Counted from the stretch's first letter, positions 27,053 to 36,003 are shown. The stretch: 64,000 nucleotides of DNA from Martinezella tropici (GCA_000799755.1 JUHI01000001.1:1-64000), one strand, 5' to 3'. Notes: a model not told the origin generated them from the letters alone. Program-made: numbers and translations.

Positions 27053-27310
27053 ATGGATATTTCACGCGCGGAACAGCGCATTCTGCACCTGCTCGCCCAG
27101 GGCGGCCGCATCGAACTCGAACGCACTGAAAAAAAGAAGATCGAGACCGCCAGTTGTTACACCCGTGACGGCTGGCTCTATCCCGATTTCAACATCGAGC
27201 TCTTTCGCAGGCTCAGACGTCTGAAGGCTATCCGATCCACCGACGGCCAACCCTACCGAATCTCGGAAAAGGGACTGAAGCTGGTGCGATCGCAGCTGGA
27301 TAACAGATAG
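27053..27310 (+). CDS. YjhX family (UPF0386) toxin-like protein
   Basis: An 85-residue protein starting MDISRAEQRILHLLAQGGRI, with the family features HLLAQGGRIELERT, CYTRDGWLYPDFN, LFRRLRRLKAI and a C-terminal winged-helix-like YRISEKGLKLVRSQL. E. coli YjhX (TopAI) blocks DNA topoisomerase I and is antagonised by the GNAT protein YjhQ. The rhizobial members are conserved and may not be toxic. No partner is in an operon with it here; the closest GNAT is divergent. topA is 15 kb away in the same window. Confidence 0.82.
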   Translation: MDISRAEQRILHLLAQGGRIELERTEKKKIETASCYTRDGWLYPDFNIELFRRLRRLKAIRSTDGQPYRISEKGLKLVRSQLDNR

Positions 27311-27317
27311 AGAAAGC

Positions 27318-27346
27318 ATGAGAGCCGCCCGATGGGCGGCTCTCAT
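27318..27346. terminator. Strong hairpin between yjhX and the DUF4139 gene
   Basis: A perfect 13-base stem atgagagccgccc / gggcggctctcat with a GAT loop, eight bases after the yjhX stop. There is no long T run on either side, but the stem is strong and sits between converging genes. Confidence 0.75.
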
Positions 27347-27382
27347 CTGCTTGTAGCACTGAGGCAAAGACGCTCATGACGA

Positions 27383-29386
27383 TCAGAACGTCCTGATGAT
27401 CTCCGTCACATGATCTCCGCGACGGTCGCTTTCCGCCTGCACTGTGGCGCGCCTTTCGTTCATGGCCGCGATCTGATCCTCGCTATCCGAAAGAGCCTTC
27501 AAATAGCGTTTCTTCAAATCGCTATTGTCAGGCACGGCGCCGAGATTGCGTCTTATCCGCTCCTGCTCATTGACGGTTTTCTCGATTTCGCTGTCGAGGC
27601 TCGCCAGTTCGTTCTGGATGGCAACCTGTCTCTTACGGGCATCGGCAAGATCCGCGAGCTTGTCCGTCAGCGCCTTGTCATGGGTCGAAGCCGACCACTC
27701 AAGCAGCATGTCGGGATCGGTGTCGACCAGGGCGTAGCCGTTGCTCTGAAGCTGCTCGTCAACCGCCGTCAGCGTCTTCTCGGCGCCGGCCGGCACGACC
27801 GCCTTGAGCCGTTGATGCGTTGCCGTCTTGCCGAAGCTGTCAGCCGACGAAAACGACCAGCCGTCCCTGATCGGATGCTCGATGATGACTGTCCGCTCGC
27901 CGTCGAGCGCGCCCGAAACCGTGTATGTCGTTGTCTGGCGATATCTAACGACGGCATTCATCACGCCATCCGAAACCTTCAGGGAGGCAATCTCCTCGGT
28001 CGGCGTCTGCTGTTCGCTGATCGATACCTTTCGATCGGTCGCGAAACTTGCCAGGCGCGTATCCTCCTTGGGCAGGGCCGATAGCTGAGAATCGCCGACA
28101 TAGCCGATCTTGCTGTCATAGAGCGTGAGAATACCCGGCGGCATGCTGATGCCGGTGGTGTTCTTGAGCATCACGGCGGCAATCGGGTTGCGGGAGGCGC
28201 TGCCGGCCCGATACATGTCCACCATATCGGCATCCACTTCCGCATCCATGATCGGCATCGACAGCGTGTCGCCATTGGCGAGATCGTAAGTGCCAGGGAG
28301 CTCGAACGTGGCCGAGATATCGCTCTCCGTCGCCGATGTCGGATTGGCTGCGGCCATCTGCATGGGCGCCGCCGGCGTTTCCGACTCGTCGGCCGCATCC
28401 GCCAACACCTTTCTGCTGGCACCGCCGATCATTGCCCTGGCAGGCGCCGGCGCCATGCGCTCTTCGTAATTTGCCGACAGATGCTGCCGGTTGGAAAGGT
28501 CTCCGCTGTCGGGATCGGGGACATTATTCGACGCCGTGTTGATCGGCACCTCTTGCCGCTCTCTCCAGTAGAGCTGGTGCAGGCTCTGCCTCAGCGTCAC
28601 CGGCTCGGCCGAAGTCAATGTGAGCTTCACGCCCTTCCAATCCTCGCCGCTGGCATTTTCCAGCACGGTCCATGCCTGCAGACGTGCCTTGTTCTTTTCA
28701 TCGATCACAACCTTGTAGGCGGTCTTCCAGATCGGAGACGGGACGACATAGGTCAGGCCGATATCGCCATTGTCCTTCACGCCGTTCACCTTGATATCGA
28801 TGGCGCGGGTGCGGTCGTTTTTGCCTCGGGCGATCGCGGCAGCCGCCTTGGCGATCTTTGCCCTGAGATCGGCATCCTCGAACCGGACGGATGCATCCGC
28901 GCCGAGCGCCAGCGTCTCGACGGCGCCATCCTTGTCGAGAATGCTCAGCAGGTGAACCGGCGCATTCTCTCCGGCCTTCCTGACCTCGATCCCGAGAATG
29001 CTTCCCTCGACGGTCTTTCCGCCGCTGCTTGCCGACACCATAGCCCCCTGCATCGACGTCAGAAGCGACGGCACGGATGAGAGCGCCTCCCGCGTGAACG
29101 GCAAGCCCTTGAAGGTTTCCTGCAACGGCTTCGGCCCGGCAAGCGACATGCCCGCCACCGAGCCCGCGGACCCGTTGACCACAAGGCTCTTCAGGATGTC
29201 ATTCACCTGATCGAGGGGAACCTCGATCCGGATCACGCCGTCGCTATTGACATCGGCCGATCGGGAAACCTCGGCCAAGCCGCCAGAGGACAGGGTAATG
29301 GATCGAATGGCCCCATTGTCGGCCGCCAGCGAGATCGCCGGACATGACACGCTAAGGAGCAGGATCGCCGTAACTTGCTTGAGCAT
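27383..29386 (-). CDS. Exported DUF4139 domain-containing protein
   Basis: A 667-residue protein starting at ATG 29386 (MLKQVTAILLLSVSCPAISLA), with a signal peptide cleaved near residue 22. The central part has the DUF4139 region: KVNGVKDNGDIGLTYVVPSPIWK, YKVVIDEKNKARLQAWTVLENASGEDW and VKLTLTSAEPVT. The C-terminal part has a coiled-coil-like stretch (DLADARKRQVAIQNELASLDSEIEKT) and ends in MNERRATVQAESDRRGDHVTEIIRTF. AAAGG lies eight bases before the start. The family resembles a mucoidy-inhibitor-like protein and is secreted in other bacteria, but its role is unknown. It converges on yjhX. Confidence 0.82.
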   Translation of the reverse strand: MLKQVTAILLLSVSCPAISLAADNGAIRSITLSSGGLAEVSRSADVNSDGVIRIEVPLDQVNDILKSLVVNGSAGSVAGMSLAGPKPLQETFKGLPFTREALSSVPSLLTSMQGAMVSASSGGKTVEGSILGIEVRKAGENAPVHLLSILDKDGAVETLALGADASVRFEDADLRAKIAKAAAAIARGKNDRTRAIDIKVNGVKDNGDIGLTYVVPSPIWKTAYKVVIDEKNKARLQAWTVLENASGEDWKGVKLTLTSAEPVTLRQSLHQLYWRERQEVPINTASNNVPDPDSGDLSNRQHLSANYEERMAPAPARAMIGGASRKVLADAADESETPAAPMQMAAANPTSATESDISATFELPGTYDLANGDTLSMPIMDAEVDADMVDMYRAGSASRNPIAAVMLKNTTGISMPPGILTLYDSKIGYVGDSQLSALPKEDTRLASFATDRKVSISEQQTPTEEIASLKVSDGVMNAVVRYRQTTTYTVSGALDGERTVIIEHPIRDGWSFSSADSFGKTATHQRLKAVVPAGAEKTLTAVDEQLQSNGYALVDTDPDMLLEWSASTHDKALTDKLADLADARKRQVAIQNELASLDSEIEKTVNEQERIRRNLGAVPDNSDLKKRYLKALSDSEDQIAAMNERRATVQAESDRRGDHVTEIIRTF

Positions 29387-29790
29387 GAAGAGACCTTTTG
29401 ATTCGGTTGCAAAGGAGGAGACCAAGCGGCCGGCTGCAATTTATGATCGTGTTTCGGTCCAAAATGTGATGGCGACTGGGCGGAATATTGACAACCACCT
29501 GGGGCCGGTCCTCATGCACGCGTTTCGCTATTCTTGACGACCATTCGCAATCCCGTTACTTCATCGCTTATGAGAAAGAACCGCGCCCTTAATTCTGCAG
29601 CCCCGCATTGTGATGCGGTGTCTCTTGCGCGCCGATTTACTTGCGGCCAGCCGGACGGCTTGGCACGCGGTTTCTGATGCGCTCAATCTAGCGCGCATTT
29701 TCTCCGCCTAGGTTCCAGCCTCCTGCATGGTCGTGACAGGTACGCACTCGTGCGCCCATCCTCCAGCCCAATGCTAAAGGAGCCCATCTC
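29387..29790. other. Intergenic region upstream of the PheS-like gene
   Basis: About 400 bases with no convincing gene. It lies between the divergent DUF4139 and PheS-like genes and must hold both promoters. AAAGGAG just before position 29791 is a strong ribosome-binding site for the PheS-like gene. A small inverted repeat, cgcac / gtgcg, sits near 29742. I see no T-box or other named element, and the DNA looks less GC-rich than its surroundings. Confidence 0.5.
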
Positions 29791-30906
29791 ATGGGGAGCC
29801 ATAATTTAACCAGCGCTCAGCTCTCGACCGCGCTTGCAAAACGCGACCTCTCCGATCCGGAAGAGGGAATTCATGCCGTCAATATTGTCGTCGATCAAAT
29901 AAACCAGGCGCTTAGAAAAGCTTGGTCAATCTCACCCGAAGTCCACCGGCGTTTGCCCATCGTGACCGTCGCAGAGAACTATGATCGGCTCTACTATCCT
30001 GGCGATGCTCCGGCTCGATCCGAGCGATATGCTCGCTATCTGGGTCACGATCTGATGCTTCGCACCCAGATGACATCGAGCATTCCGGAACTCCTTTCTC
30101 AGATTCGGGGCGAAGAAGTCGACCGGGTACTGCTATGCCCCGGTATGGTTTATCGCCGCGATTGCGTCGACCGAAATCACGTCGGAGAACCGCATCAGCT
30201 TGATATCTGGCGCATTACCGATGGCGCCCGCCTCAATGACGGCGATCTAAGCGATATGATCGCTTGTATTGCCGAGGCGCTGTTGCCCGGCAGACGTTGG
30301 CGAATTCAAGCCGCTGACCATCACTACACCACCGGCGGACTGGAAGTGGAGGTTGAGATTGATGGGCGGTGGCTGGAGATCCTTGAATGCGGCCTGATCC
30401 ATCCGCGGCTGCTTGTCGATGCAGGGCTGGAGCCAGACTTATGGAGTGGCCTGGCAATGGGAATCGGGCTCGATCGCATGGTCATGTTGATCAAGGGCCT
30501 CGATGATATCCGTTTGTTGCGCTCGACCAACACGCAGGTTGTTCGCCAAATGGATAATCTCGATCGATGGCAGCCGGTTTCCAAATACCAAGCCACGACA
30601 CGCGATCTTTCGATTGCCATTCACACTGGGGCGGAGCTTGAGGAGATCGGTGACCGCCTTCGGCTCGCCCTTGGAGATGAGGCCGAATTGATCGAGGATG
30701 TTTCTCTCCTCGGCCGCCATCCAGCGACATCATTGCCGCAGACGGCAAGGCAACGGCTCGGTCTACGATTGGATCAGGAAAATCTGCTCCTTAGGATTAT
30801 CTTGCGCTCGATCGATGGAGACATTGGCCGGGAAGCAGGCAACCAGATTTACGACCGGGTTTACACCGCTCTGCATGAAGGAGACGCCGCCGGCTATTCG
30901 CGATGA
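29791..30906 (+). CDS. Single-chain PheS-like aminoacyl-tRNA synthetase paralogue
   Basis: A 371-residue class II synthetase-like protein. It has the catalytic core of PheS: motif 1 region LRTQMTSSIPELL, motif 2 VYRRDCVDRNHVGEPHQLDI and motif 3 GLAMGIGLDRMVMLIKG. A C-terminal FDX-ACB-like anticodon-binding domain (about residues 275-371, KYQATTRDLSIAIHTG) is fused, as in mitochondrial single-chain PheRS and unlike bacterial PheS. The Phe-pocket stretch, FPFTEPS in bacterial PheS, reads HHYTTGG. So the specificity is probably not Phe, or the enzyme is repurposed. AAAGGAG precedes the ATG. It has no PheT partner and probably came by transfer. Confidence 0.82.
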   Translation: MGSHNLTSAQLSTALAKRDLSDPEEGIHAVNIVVDQINQALRKAWSISPEVHRRLPIVTVAENYDRLYYPGDAPARSERYARYLGHDLMLRTQMTSSIPELLSQIRGEEVDRVLLCPGMVYRRDCVDRNHVGEPHQLDIWRITDGARLNDGDLSDMIACIAEALLPGRRWRIQAADHHYTTGGLEVEVEIDGRWLEILECGLIHPRLLVDAGLEPDLWSGLAMGIGLDRMVMLIKGLDDIRLLRSTNTQVVRQMDNLDRWQPVSKYQATTRDLSIAIHTGAELEEIGDRLRLALGDEAELIEDVSLLGRHPATSLPQTARQRLGLRLDQENLLLRIILRSIDGDIGREAGNQIYDRVYTALHEGDAAGYSR

Positions 30907-30911
30907 TTTCC

Positions 30912-30938
30912 AATCGGGCGGTCGTTGGCCGCCCGATT
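30912..30938 (+). terminator. Terminator after the PheS-like gene
   Basis: Perfect ten-base stem aatcgggcgg / ccgcccgatt with a seven-base loop, followed by gttcta. The stem starts five bases past the stop codon. It can also work for the converging GNAT gene. Confidence 0.75.
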
Positions 30939-30984
30939 GTTCTATCCATTCATGATATGCAAGCCGCTCCGCGAAGCCCTTATA

Positions 30985-31479
30985 TCAGCGACAAACACGC
31001 TCCAGATGCACTTTCGTCAAATTGATCGAAAGCGCAGCATCAAACTCTTCGCCTTGCCATACGATTTTGAAGCCGTGTTTCTGGTAGAGGCCGATTGCTG
31101 GGACGTTGCTGGCGAGAGTGTCGATCTTCTGTGTCGCGACGCCTTCCAGCTCCATGCTGGCAATGAGGTGCTGCAGAAGCCTGGAACCGACGCCCCTGGC
31201 ATGAAATGCAGGGTTCACCCACAGATCGGAAATATTATCGGGACGCTCCTCGCGGGCGATCCAGCCAACGACGACACCATCAATTTCGGCAACGATGACT
31301 TCGCTCTTCGCGTTAGCAGGATAAGCAACGAAGGCACGGCGAGCGGCTTCGATGACGGCTCCGCTCTGAAATCTGGCATCCAAGGCACCGCCGCTCAACC
31401 AGGCGGCGAAGCCAACCGCGCCGACCATGTCGTGATCGGCGGCGGCCATAGGTCTTAGAAGGATAGTGTTTACCACCAC
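30985..31479 (-). CDS. GNAT-family N-acetyltransferase overlapping gatA
   Basis: A 164-residue GNAT starting at GTG 31479 inside the last codons of gatA, so its translation is coupled to GatA. Motif A is [20 protein letters not shown] and motif B is [21 protein letters not shown]. The substrate is unknown. Its association with gatCA mirrors the GNAT directly behind gatB and supports a formerly continuous gatC-gatA-GNAT-gatB unit. Confidence 0.87.
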   Translation of the reverse strand: MVVNTILLRPMAAADHDMVGAVGFAAWLSGGALDARFQSGAVIEAARRAFVAYPANAKSEVIVAEIDGVVVGWIAREERPDNISDLWVNPAFHARGVGSRLLQHLIASMELEGVATQKIDTLASNVPAIGLYQKHGFKIVWQGEEFDAALSINLTKVHLERVCR

Positions 31480-32951
31480 TTCGCCGGTGTGAATTTGCCG
31501 GCAGCCTGTTCGATGACGTGGGCTGTTTTGAAGAGGGTTTCTTCTTCGAATGGCTTACCAATGAGCTGCAGGCCGAGCGGCAGGCCCTTCGGGTCGAGGC
31601 CCGCGGGGACGGCGATGCCGGGCAGGCCGGCCATGTTCACCGTCACCGTGAAGATGTCGTTCAGGTACATCTTCACCGGATCGGAAGCGAGGTCCTCGTC
31701 GGCGATGCCGAAGGCCGAAGACGGCGTGGCGGGCGTCAGGATCGCGTCGACGCCGGCGTTGAAGGCTAGCTCGAAGTCGCGCTTGATCAGCGTGCGAACC
31801 TTCTGGGCGCGCAGGTAGTAGGCATCGTAATAGCCGGCCGACAGAACATAGGTGCCGATCATGATGCGGCGCTTCACTTCCTGGCCGAAGCCGGCAGCGC
31901 GCGTCTTCTCGTACATGTCGACGATGTCCTTGCCGTCGACGCGCAGGCCGTAGCGAACGCCGTCGTAGCGGGCAAGGTTCGAGGAGGCTTCGGCGGGAGC
32001 GACGATGTAATAGGCCGGCAGCGCATATTTGGTGTGCGGCAGGGAGATGTTGACGATCTCGGCGCCGGCATCCTTCAACCAGGCGATGCCCTGCTGCCAG
32101 AGCGTTTCGATCTCTTCCGGCATGCCGTCGACGCGGTATTCGTTGGGAATACCGATCTTCATGCCCTTCAGCGACTGGCCGAGCGAGGCTTCGTAATCCG
32201 GCACCGGCAGGTCGACCGAGGTCGTGTCCTTGGCGTCGACGCTTGCCATCGACTTCAGCAGGATGGCGGCATCGCGCACGTCGCGGGCGATCGGGCCGGC
32301 CTGGTCGAGCGACGAGGCGAAGGCGACGATGCCCCAGCGCGAGCAGCGGCCGTATGTCGGCTTGATGCCGACAGTGCCGGTGAAGGCAGCCGGCTGGCGG
32401 ATGGAGCCGCCGGTATCGGTAGCAGTCGCGCCGGCGCAGAGATGCGCCGCAACGGCAGCGGCCGAGCCACCCGACGAGCCGCCGGGAACGAGCTGCTGGT
32501 TGGAGCCTTCGGCACGCCAGGGGTTGATGACCGGGCCGAAATAGGAGCTCTCGTTGGAAGAGCCCATGGCGAACTCGTCCATGTTGAGCTTGCCCAGCAT
32601 GACGGCGCCATCGTTCCACAGGTTCTGCGTGACTGTGGATTCATAGCGCGGCTTGAAGCCGTCGAGAATGTGGCTGCAGGCCTGGGTGTGGATGCCTTCG
32701 GTGCCGAACAGGTCCTTGATCCCAAGTGGAATGCCTTCGAGCGCACCGGCATTGCCGGCGGCGAGGCGCGCATCCGAGGCCTTCGCCATCTCGCGCGCCT
32801 TTTCGGGCGTCACGGCGATATAGGCATTGATCTGACCGTTGGCCGCGTCGATCGCCGAGATATAGGCCTCGGTCAGTTCGGTGGCGGTGATCTGCTTGGC
32901 GCGCAGCTTGTCGCGGGCTTCGGCAATGGTCAGGCTGGTGAGTTCGCTCAT
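31470..32951 (-). CDS. gatA: Aspartyl/glutamyl-tRNA amidotransferase subunit A
   Basis: The amidase subunit, releasing ammonia from glutamine for transamidation of mischarged tRNA. The 493-residue protein has the amidase-signature motif [18 protein letters not shown] with the catalytic Ser-Gly-Gly-Ser region, [14 protein letters not shown] with the catalytic Lys, and [16 protein letters not shown] with the cis-Ser and nucleophile Ser. It lies 57 bases after gatC and overlaps the next GNAT gene by ten bases. The C-terminus ends [10 protein letters not shown]. Confidence 0.96.
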   Translation of the reverse strand: MSELTSLTIAEARDKLRAKQITATELTEAYISAIDAANGQINAYIAVTPEKAREMAKASDARLAAGNAGALEGIPLGIKDLFGTEGIHTQACSHILDGFKPRYESTVTQNLWNDGAVMLGKLNMDEFAMGSSNESSYFGPVINPWRAEGSNQQLVPGGSSGGSAAAVAAHLCAGATATDTGGSIRQPAAFTGTVGIKPTYGRCSRWGIVAFASSLDQAGPIARDVRDAAILLKSMASVDAKDTTSVDLPVPDYEASLGQSLKGMKIGIPNEYRVDGMPEEIETLWQQGIAWLKDAGAEIVNISLPHTKYALPAYYIVAPAEASSNLARYDGVRYGLRVDGKDIVDMYEKTRAAGFGQEVKRRIMIGTYVLSAGYYDAYYLRAQKVRTLIKRDFELAFNAGVDAILTPATPSSAFGIADEDLASDPVKMYLNDIFTVTVNMAGLPGIAVPAGLDPKGLPLGLQLIGKPFEEETLFKTAHVIEQAAGKFTPAKWW

Positions 32952-33008
32952 TTTGGTTCGCTTCAGATCTGGAATTGGGCAACGGTCGGAAAAGGTTCAA
33001 AAGAACCG

Positions 33009-33296
33009 TTATTCGACGACTTTGGGCACCAGGAAGAAATTCTGATCGGTATTCGGCGCATTGGCGACGATGTCGGCGGCCTTGTTGCCGTCGGTCACTT
33101 CATCGGTGCGCTTCTTCATTGCCATCGGCGTTACCGAGGTCATGGCCTCGACGCCATCGACATTCACTTCGGAGAGCTGCTCGACGAAGCCCAGAATGCC
33201 GTTCAGCTCACCCATCATCCGCTGCGCTTCGTCTTCATTGACGGCGATGCGGGCAAGATGGGCGACGCGTTTGACAGTGGCGAGGTCGACGGACAT
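33009..33296 (-). CDS. gatC: Aspartyl/glutamyl-tRNA amidotransferase subunit C
   Basis: A 95-residue structural partner that wraps round the GatA-GatB interface. It shows [38 protein letters not shown] and a C-terminal [12 protein letters not shown], the family pattern. It is the first gene of the gatC-gatA-GNAT unit. A ggttc / gaacc inverted repeat (about 32994-33007) lies between it and gatA. Confidence 0.94.
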   Translation of the reverse strand: MSVDLATVKRVAHLARIAVNEDEAQRMMGELNGILGFVEQLSEVNVDGVEAMTSVTPMAMKKRTDEVTDGNKAADIVANAPNTDQNFFLVPKVVE

Positions 33297-33364
33297 GGCA
33301 TTCTCCGGATAGAATTTTTCACACTCGCTATAAAGGCCATGTCCGCCATACGCAACGGGTATCG

Positions 33365-34075
33365 TCAGGCAGAAACGCTCTCGCCAACCTTCGGCGCGGC
33401 AACCGCGGTCTTCGAACCTTCCATGCCGGCGATGAACTTTTCCGGGGTCTGATCGATGATCGGGAACGTGCCGTAATGGCAGGGAATGGCGGTCTTGAAG
33501 TTGAAGAAGCGCTGGCAGGCGAGCGCGGCGACGGCGCCACCCATGGTGAAGCGGTCGCCGACCGGCAGGATGCCGATATCGGGCTGATGCAACTCGTTAA
33601 TCAGGGCCATATCCGAGAAGATGTCGGTATCGCCCATGTGGAAGAGCGATGCTTCGTCGTCGAAATGCAGCATCAGGCCGTTCGGGTTGCCAAGCGCGTG
33701 GGAAACGCCATCCTCGGTAATCTGGGCGGAAGAATGCAGCGCATTGGTGAAGGTGGCCGAGAAGCTGCCGAGACCGACGGTGCCGCCGGTATTGCCCATT
33801 TCGAGCTTTTCGACGCCTTTGGTGTTAAGCCAGGAGGCGAGATCGGCATTGGCGAGAACGACCGCGCCGGTATCCTTGGCAATCTGCACCGTGTCGCCGA
33901 CATGGTCGGCATGGCCGTGCGTCAGCAGGATGTGGGTCACACCTTCGGCAACATCCTTGATGTTGAGGCCGGCAGCGGCGAAGGAAGAATTGTAAGACAG
34001 AAAAGGATCGATCAGTATTTTTGCCTTGGCCGTTTCGATACGAAAAGCGGCATGGCCGAGCCAGGTGATCTTCAT
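33365..34075 (-). CDS. Metal-dependent hydrolase, UPF0173 (metallo-beta-lactamase-like)
   Basis: A 236-residue protein of the metallo-beta-lactamase superfamily. The N-terminus [20 protein letters not shown] and the metal site [16 protein letters not shown] (HxHxDH) are intact, followed by [21 protein letters not shown] (Asp ligand) and [15 protein letters not shown]. The UPF0173 family is a broadly conserved, cytoplasmic hydrolase group whose true substrate is not known. It stands alone, upstream of gatC on the same strand with a 68-base gap, so it could be first in that transcript. Confidence 0.9.
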   Translation of the reverse strand: MKITWLGHAAFRIETAKAKILIDPFLSYNSSFAAAGLNIKDVAEGVTHILLTHGHADHVGDTVQIAKDTGAVVLANADLASWLNTKGVEKLEMGNTGGTVGLGSFSATFTNALHSSAQITEDGVSHALGNPNGLMLHFDDEASLFHMGDTDIFSDMALINELHQPDIGILPVGDRFTMGGAVAALACQRFFNFKTAIPCHYGTFPIIDQTPEKFIAGMEGSKTAVAAPKVGESVSA

Positions 34076-34120
34076 TGGATTGCTCCTTAGGATTTGATTT
34101 GAAATGGAAGTCTGATGTCC

Positions 34121-34210
34121 GGAGCATTTTCGGTGGAAACGCTCCGTCTATTCGTTCTTCCGCATCTCCGGACGCAAAACCGCTGTGCGCTTTTGCTGGA
34201 AATGCTCTAG
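34121..34210. repeat. Rhizobial intergenic palindromic repeat
   Basis: A 90-base element flanked by gagcattt and aaatgctc inverted arms, with an inner gcaaaaccgctgtgcgcttttgc palindrome-like core. I recognise the core (gacgcaaaaccgct...ttttgctgga) as a sequence that recurs in many intergenic regions of Rhizobium and Agrobacterium genomes. It lies between the UPF0173 gene and ruvX. Copy number cannot be checked here. Confidence 0.6.
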
Positions 34211-34280
34211 GAGATATCCCAAACCGTGCCAAAGAAAAGCGGTTTTGACTTCAATTTGTTTTGACGAGAGCGAGACCCCG

Positions 34281-34778
34281 ATGACGACGCTGACCATCGA
34301 AGACCTAGCCGTGATGCTCCTGCCCGGTCAGGCCGTTGCCGGGCTCGATCTCGGCACCAAGACGATCGGCCTTGCCATGTCCGATCTTGGGCGGCGCTTC
34401 GCCACGCCGCGCCCGGTCATCAAGCGGGTCAAGTTCACGCAGGATGCCGAAACCTTGGTTGCCTTCGCCGAGAAGGAAAGGGTCGCGGCCTTCGTCATCG
34501 GGCTCCCGATGAACATGGATGGCTCGGCCGGGCCGCGCGTGCAGGCAACCCGCGCCTTCGTGCGCAGCATGTCGGAAAAGACCGCCCTACCCTTCGTCTT
34601 CTGGGACGAGCGGCTTTCGACGGTAGCGGCCGAGCGGGCGCTTCTGGAAATGGACGTCTCGCGAGCCAAGCGCGCCGAGCGCATCGACTCGGCGGCGGCA
34701 AGCTTCATTCTTCAGGGAGCCTTGGACAGGCTGTCGGCGCTTGGCAGAGCGACCTTGCTCGATCCCGATGCCTCCTGA
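34281..34778 (+). CDS. ruvX: Holliday junction resolvase-like protein RuvX/YqgF
   Basis: A 165-residue RNase H-fold nuclease; in E. coli this family matures the 5' end of 16S rRNA. The catalytic Asp is in [18 protein letters not shown], followed by [17 protein letters not shown] and [19 protein letters not shown] (the second acidic site), then [23 protein letters not shown] at 34281 begins [14 protein letters not shown], a start typical of rhizobial members; the in-frame extension from 34185 is weaker. Its last 67 bases overlap the DUF6105 gene tail-to-tail. Confidence 0.92.
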   Translation: MTTLTIEDLAVMLLPGQAVAGLDLGTKTIGLAMSDLGRRFATPRPVIKRVKFTQDAETLVAFAEKERVAAFVIGLPMNMDGSAGPRVQATRAFVRSMSEKTALPFVFWDERLSTVAAERALLEMDVSRAKRAERIDSAAASFILQGALDRLSALGRATLLDPDAS

Positions 34779-35047
34779 CGGCGCTTCCACCATGCGATGA
34801 TAGCGGCACGGCGGCGAAAGCCGAAGATCGCAAACACCAGCAGACTATCGAAGGCGATAGCGCGGGCAACGAGCGGCGGGATGGTTTCGGGCGGAATGCC
34901 GAGAATCTTGCCGTAGATGTCGAAGACCAGATCGTGCATCTGTCGCGTCAGCATGAAGATGCCGAAGCTCATGTCGTAGTACGACAGGTAATACCATACC
35001 CCGAGAAACGAGACCGGGGCGGCCCAGCAAATCAACAACCACTTCAT
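34712..35047 (-). CDS. DUF6105 family small membrane protein
   Basis: A 111-residue protein starting [20 protein letters not shown] at ATG 35047. It has two hydrophobic segments (about residues 3-22 and 65-83) around [39 protein letters not shown], with a basic C-terminal part [16 protein letters not shown]. This matches the rhizobial DUF6105 family of unknown function. Its start overlaps the stop of the preceding small gene by four bases (ATGA). The 3' end overlaps ruvX on the other strand. Confidence 0.85.
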   Translation of the reverse strand: MKWLLICWAAPVSFLGVWYYLSYYDMSFGIFMLTRQMHDLVFDIYGKILGIPPETIPPLVARAIAFDSLLVFAIFGFRRRAAIIAWWKRRQEASGSSKVALPSADSLSKAP

Positions 35048-35217
35048 GCGGTACCTCTTCGACGCTGAAATTGCGTCGTGCCAGCCGAAAGGACGAGCCA
35101 GTTCGACAATGCCATGGCGCTCAACACCATCGCGGGCAGCGTAATATCTAGTGCGAGCACGGCGAAGAACATCACCGCCGTCACGAGAAACACTAATTTT
35201 GCGGGTCTCAACCCCAT
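35044..35217 (-). CDS. Small membrane protein upstream of the DUF6105 gene (57 aa)
   Basis: A 57-codon frame from ATG 35217 to TGA at 35044-35046. It begins MGLRPAKLVFLVTAVMFFAV and has a continuous hydrophobic run through about residue 45, ending in a basic tail QFQRRRGTA. Its TGA overlaps the ATG of the next gene (ATGA), the usual sign of translational coupling. There is only a weak ribosome-binding site, but CtrA-like sites lie immediately upstream. I do not recognise a named family. Confidence 0.7.
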   Translation of the reverse strand: MGLRPAKLVFLVTAVMFFAVLALDITLPAMVLSAMALSNWLVLSAGTTQFQRRRGTA

Positions 35218-35230
35218 GGCTGCACGCTTG

Positions 35231-35305
35231 ATGGTTAACTAATCGTCTCTTCACAGTGACGAGTTAACCGGCGCGGCGCAACGTAAACCATTTGTTAAGG
35301 TTAAC
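35231..35305. promoter_or_regulatory. CtrA-like half-site cluster
   Basis: Three GTTAAC palindromes occur at 35234-35239, 35263-35268 and 35300-35305. The first reads TTAACCAT on the minus strand, the rhizobial/Caulobacter CtrA half-site, and a further aaccat lies at 35285-35291. Four such elements in 75 bases just upstream of the small membrane operon suggest cell-cycle control by CtrA. This is inference; the copies could be accidental. Confidence 0.45.
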
Positions 35306-35346
35306 GGTTGGGCGAGCTTGTGGATATCCCTGCCCCGAGGCCGATA

Positions 35347-36003
35347 TCAGCCGTAGACGCCGCGCACGATCCGCTTCAAGGCGGTTGCCGCCTTCTCCCA
35401 ATCCTTACCGTTTTTCAAGGCAAGACCGGCGCATTGATCGCTGATGGCGGCGGCAAGAACGATATGCTGGATGGCCGCAAAGATCATGGCGTTGACCGCC
35501 TGCGTGTCGACGCCCTTCGGCGGCACCAGCGAGCCGCGCATGCGCTCGATCCAGCCGGCCAGCGCCTTGGAGCGGGCTTCCGACAGCCTGCGGACCTGCT
35601 CGCTGTTTTCCGAGACTTCCCAGGCGACGATGCGGCGCATCAGCGGGTCGGCCCGCAGGGCGTCGAGGAACAGCATCGACAGCCGTTCCATCAGGTCGCC
35701 ATAGGTCAAAAGGAACATGCCGCCGGTATCGTCGGGAATGCGATCCGCCACCCAGCCGCCGAGATCGGTGCCGATGGCTTCCACCAAGCCATTGAGGCCG
35801 CCGTAATAACGGTAAATCAGCTGCTTGTCGCAGCCGGCGCCACGCGCTACGGCATTGATACCAAAGTTCTGAAATCCCTCCTCGGCCAGAAGCCGCTTGG
35901 CGGCATCGAGGATCGCCTGTTGGGTCGCGGCGCGATTGCGCACGCGCTTTTCGACGACGGGCACTTCCACGGGGATTTTAACGGCAGCGTTTGCGACGGC
36001 CAT
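35347..36003 (-). CDS. TetR/AcrR-family transcriptional regulator
   Basis: A 218-residue repressor-type protein. The N-terminal helix-turn-helix is RAATQQAILDAAKRLLAEEGFQNFGINAVARGAGCDKQLIYRYYGG (residues 25-70). The C-terminal part (about 80-215) is the ligand-binding/dimer domain, without a recognised ligand. A short perfect inverted repeat upstream at 36022-36035 is a candidate self-operator. The neighbouring GNAT gene is on the same strand and could be under its control. Confidence 0.88.
   Translation of the reverse strand: MAVANAAVKIPVEVPVVEKRVRNRAATQQAILDAAKRLLAEEGFQNFGINAVARGAGCDKQLIYRYYGGLNGLVEAIGTDLGGWVADRIPDDTGGMFLLTYGDLMERLSMLFLDALRADPLMRRIVAWEVSENSEQVRRLSEARSKALAGWIERMRGSLVPPKGVDTQAVNAMIFAAIQHIVLAAAISDQCAGLALKNGKDWEKAATALKRIVRGVYG

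Noticed and set aside
32994..33007. A ggttc-aaaa-gaacc inverted repeat between gatC and gatA as a terminator or LexA site
   Set aside because: The repeat is short, lacks a T run, and is an inverted rather than a direct GTTC repeat, so it does not match the LexA box.
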